Positions 62,040 through 64,000 of a stretch of 64,000 bases of DNA are shown piece after piece. The position numbers and the translations under genes are program-made. The first letter of the stretch is position 1; every line of letters starts with the position of its first letter. The notes under the pieces were generated by a model. The model was not told the DNA's origin. It was given only the letters and a program-made list of their open reading frames with translations, and did no database searches. Origin of the DNA: Undaria pinnatifida (Eukaryota; Sar; Phaeophyceae; Laminariales; Alariaceae); contig JABAKD010000016.1 in NCBI GenBank assembly GCA_012845835.1, positions 18,437,820-18,501,819 on the forward strand. The letters run 5' to 3'.

Positions 62040-62357
62040 GTTTTTTTTTTTTTCGCACGTCTACTTTCCAGCTTCTGGACAAGCCGTGTTCACAAGTGTC
62101 GTCCCTTCTTCCCCCCGTTTTTTGCCTTCAATTTTTATCGCACTTAGGGCTCGGCAATCCCAGTGCTCGTCGATTTTGCATCGAGTGTTGCTAGCTCACG
62201 CTCTCGCGCTTTCGGCAAGTAAGTCAATGTGTGCACAAGAAAAGGTCTCTCCGAAGTTATACGAATATGCACTCGGGGGGGACTCGAACTCACGAAACTG
62301 ACCTATACCAGGCTCGAGGATAATAAGCTGATACGCCACCGCACCGGGGCGACCGGC
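62040..62357 (-). mobile_element. tRNA-derived SINE, copy C
   Basis: T run 62040-62053, then the inverse SINE body and head. There is a small GCACC insertion-like duplication near 62340. Confidence 0.85.
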
Positions 62358-63324
62358 TCACAGCCACCCCACCTCGCCTTTGATGCCGCTACACTGCTAC
62401 GTATTGGATCGGAAAGCCTGCCCGGTATGTAAGGTAATGTAACCTACGATTATGGCGGTGTTCCTTTATTCTATCCGTATTCCACCGGGATGATACTACT
62501 GCAGCTGTATCAATAGCACCAATATCATACCGGTACAACAACTCTGGTCGTACACAACAAGTGTCAATGGCAGTGTAGTATTATCATGTTCTTGTGTCAT
62601 TAGCGGTCTAAAAAAAGGATGAGCAAGTCCCGCCGCCCGGTATCCATGGCAGCCATTCGCATGATCGCATGTAATACACTACTTCAAAATTATTAGTCAA
62701 CTCCTTAATTTCATGTTTTTTTCCCCCGAAGGCGAAAGGCAAGGATGTCAGGAGACCGCCAGTCAATGGACAATCCCCAGCGGCCAAGGACGTCAAACCA
62801 AACCTTCCACCCTAAACCTAGTAGTTTGCCGTCAAAGTACATTTTGGGAAAATTGCCGTCTGTCAAGGGCTGAAAGTGCCGTCTCCCGACGTCTTTTGCG
62901 AAATGTGGGTCTATCATCTACTCTGTGGCGGTAGGAAAGTAAGGGATGAGATACTTGTTTTATTTTTATGTACCGTAAGAGAATCAGTTCAGGCGGAAAC
63001 ATCAGAATGTCCCAGGATGGTTCGCGACGAGTTTGTATGAAGCGCGAACTTCGCGGCAGCTTCACGTAAACAGAGATCTACTTCACATTCTGGTCGTGTA
63101 CACCTTCCGCTACAACTAGTCTACATACTTATGATACCAGCACGGTATGCCCTGTTCCGGTTCTTTTGTGTGTTATTCTTTTTGTAGCACCCGGTTCCTT
63201 CAGTTCTGCTTCCTTCTTCCTTCCCTGTTCCTCCTGTTCCGTTCCGTTCCTGGCCGCGCCATATTATACGTACGTACTCGTATCATACAGAGCTTCCGCG
63301 GCGTTATACGCGATCGATCGATCG
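62358..63324. other. No gene recognised
   Basis: A stretch at 62740-62880 with repeated CCGTC/GTCAA words weakly recalls 29840-29960. Otherwise nothing recognised. Confidence 0.35.
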
Positions 63325-63643
63325 TTTTTTTTCATTTTTTTTTATTTTTACACACATCTACTTTCCAGCTTCTGGACAAGCCGTGGTCACGAGTGTCGAC
63401 CCTTCTTCCCCCCCGATTCTCGCCTTCAATTTTATCGCGCATAGGGTTCAGCAATCTAACTGCTCGTCGATTTTTCATCGAGTGTTGCTAACTCACGCTT
63501 TCGCGCTTTCCGCAAGTCAATTTGTGCACAAGAAAAAATCCCCACGAATTTATATGCGAGTGTGCACTCGGGGGGATTCAAACGCACGAAACTGACCTAT
63601 ACCAGGCTCGAGGACAACCTGATACGCCACCGGGGCGACCGGC
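63325..63643 (-). mobile_element. tRNA-derived SINE, copy D
   Basis: T-rich tail complement 63325-63350, TCTACTTTCCAGCTTCTGGA, and the head ending GATACGCCACCGGGGCGACC at about 63621-63640. Confidence 0.85.
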
Positions 63644-63689
63644 ATAGTTTACATAGCTACGGCACACGCCAATACATGATATAAATGTT

Positions 63690-64000
63690 ACATGTCTCGG
63701 TGGCATGCGGTGTAGTCGGTTTTCAGACGCGAGTATTGAGACGTATTTATACCAGTATGGCCCTACCACGTAGTACGTACGTAGGTAGGCTGACTCCCGA
63801 TTTCATTTTCCTACATTTTTCTAGCCGAGGCATGACTTGCTTCAGTTATATACATACTACGATACATGTATGCGTGTGCCACTTTTTTTTTTGTTTTGCT
63901 TTGTTTTGTCCCTGGGGTATTCGTCCACTCCAGAGTGGCTGGAGCCTGTCCTGTGACCACGGACTTGATTATGCGAGTTAATGTGAGAAGAACAACCACC
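63690..64000 (+). mobile_element. LINE 3' UTR copy 4, 5'-truncated, running off the window
   Basis: Begins near GGCATGCGGTGTAGTCGGTT and follows copy 3 colinearly through CTGACTCCCGATTTCA, CCACTCCAGAGTGGCTGGAG and CTGTGACCACGGACTTGATT to AGAACAACC, the start of the (CAA)n tail. Confidence 0.8.

Overview
The window is nuclear DNA from a eukaryote. Coding information sits in short exons with GT-AG introns (one GC-AG), separated by introns of up to 16.7 kb that are packed with retroelements, satellites and dispersed repeats. Four host genes can be read by joining exons in phase: a ferlin C-terminal fragment (+), a BBS4-type tetratricopeptide protein of the cilium-associated BBSome (-), a Cys-rich HopJ-domain protein with an apparent signal peptide and an A-F plastid-type cleavage motif (+), and the first exon of a MoaE / MOCS2B molybdopterin synthase large subunit (+). 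Cilium-related BBS4 together with an ASAFAP-like bipartite presequence points to a flagellate-bearing alga with a complex plastid, most likely a photosynthetic stramenopile such as a brown alga or a relative. This placement is inference.

Layout: 0.65-1.9 kb holds two consecutive ferlin exons. 7.1-32.2 kb is the BBS4 gene on the minus strand, with ten recognised exons. Intron 7 (10305-27018) is a nest of transposable elements: a Copia-like LTR pair with a coiled-coil polyQ ORF, a 5'-truncated LINE with a reverse transcriptase, a second LINE 3' end split by a Ty3/gypsy-type integrase block, and a frameshifted NADAR-domain fragment. 32236-32991 is a 756-bp divergent intergenic region, probably a shared promoter. 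32992-40669 is the HopJ gene, two exons and one 6.8-kb intron. 40.7-43.3 kb is three successive tandem-repeat blocks: a ~92-bp unit, a degenerate ~28-bp unit and 650 bp of (GCTT)n. From 43.3 kb to the end the sequence is repeat-derived apart from the MoaE exon at 52253-52388. It includes a miniature LTR retroelement (46852-47265), a four-copy tRNA-derived SINE and further LINE 3' ends.

The host genes do not form a visible pathway. The most notable structures are a terminal-inverted-repeat family (four copies) whose interior seeds pentanucleotide CCCGA/CCGCA/CCGAA satellites, the partial duplications of BBS4 exons 3, 4 and 10, the HopJ protein with six CxCxxC-like repeats, the NADAR fragment abutting an LTR, and the TRIM with matching TSD, PBS and PPT. 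Exon boundaries were set by hand from splice consensus, reading phase and family resemblance. No alignment software was run.
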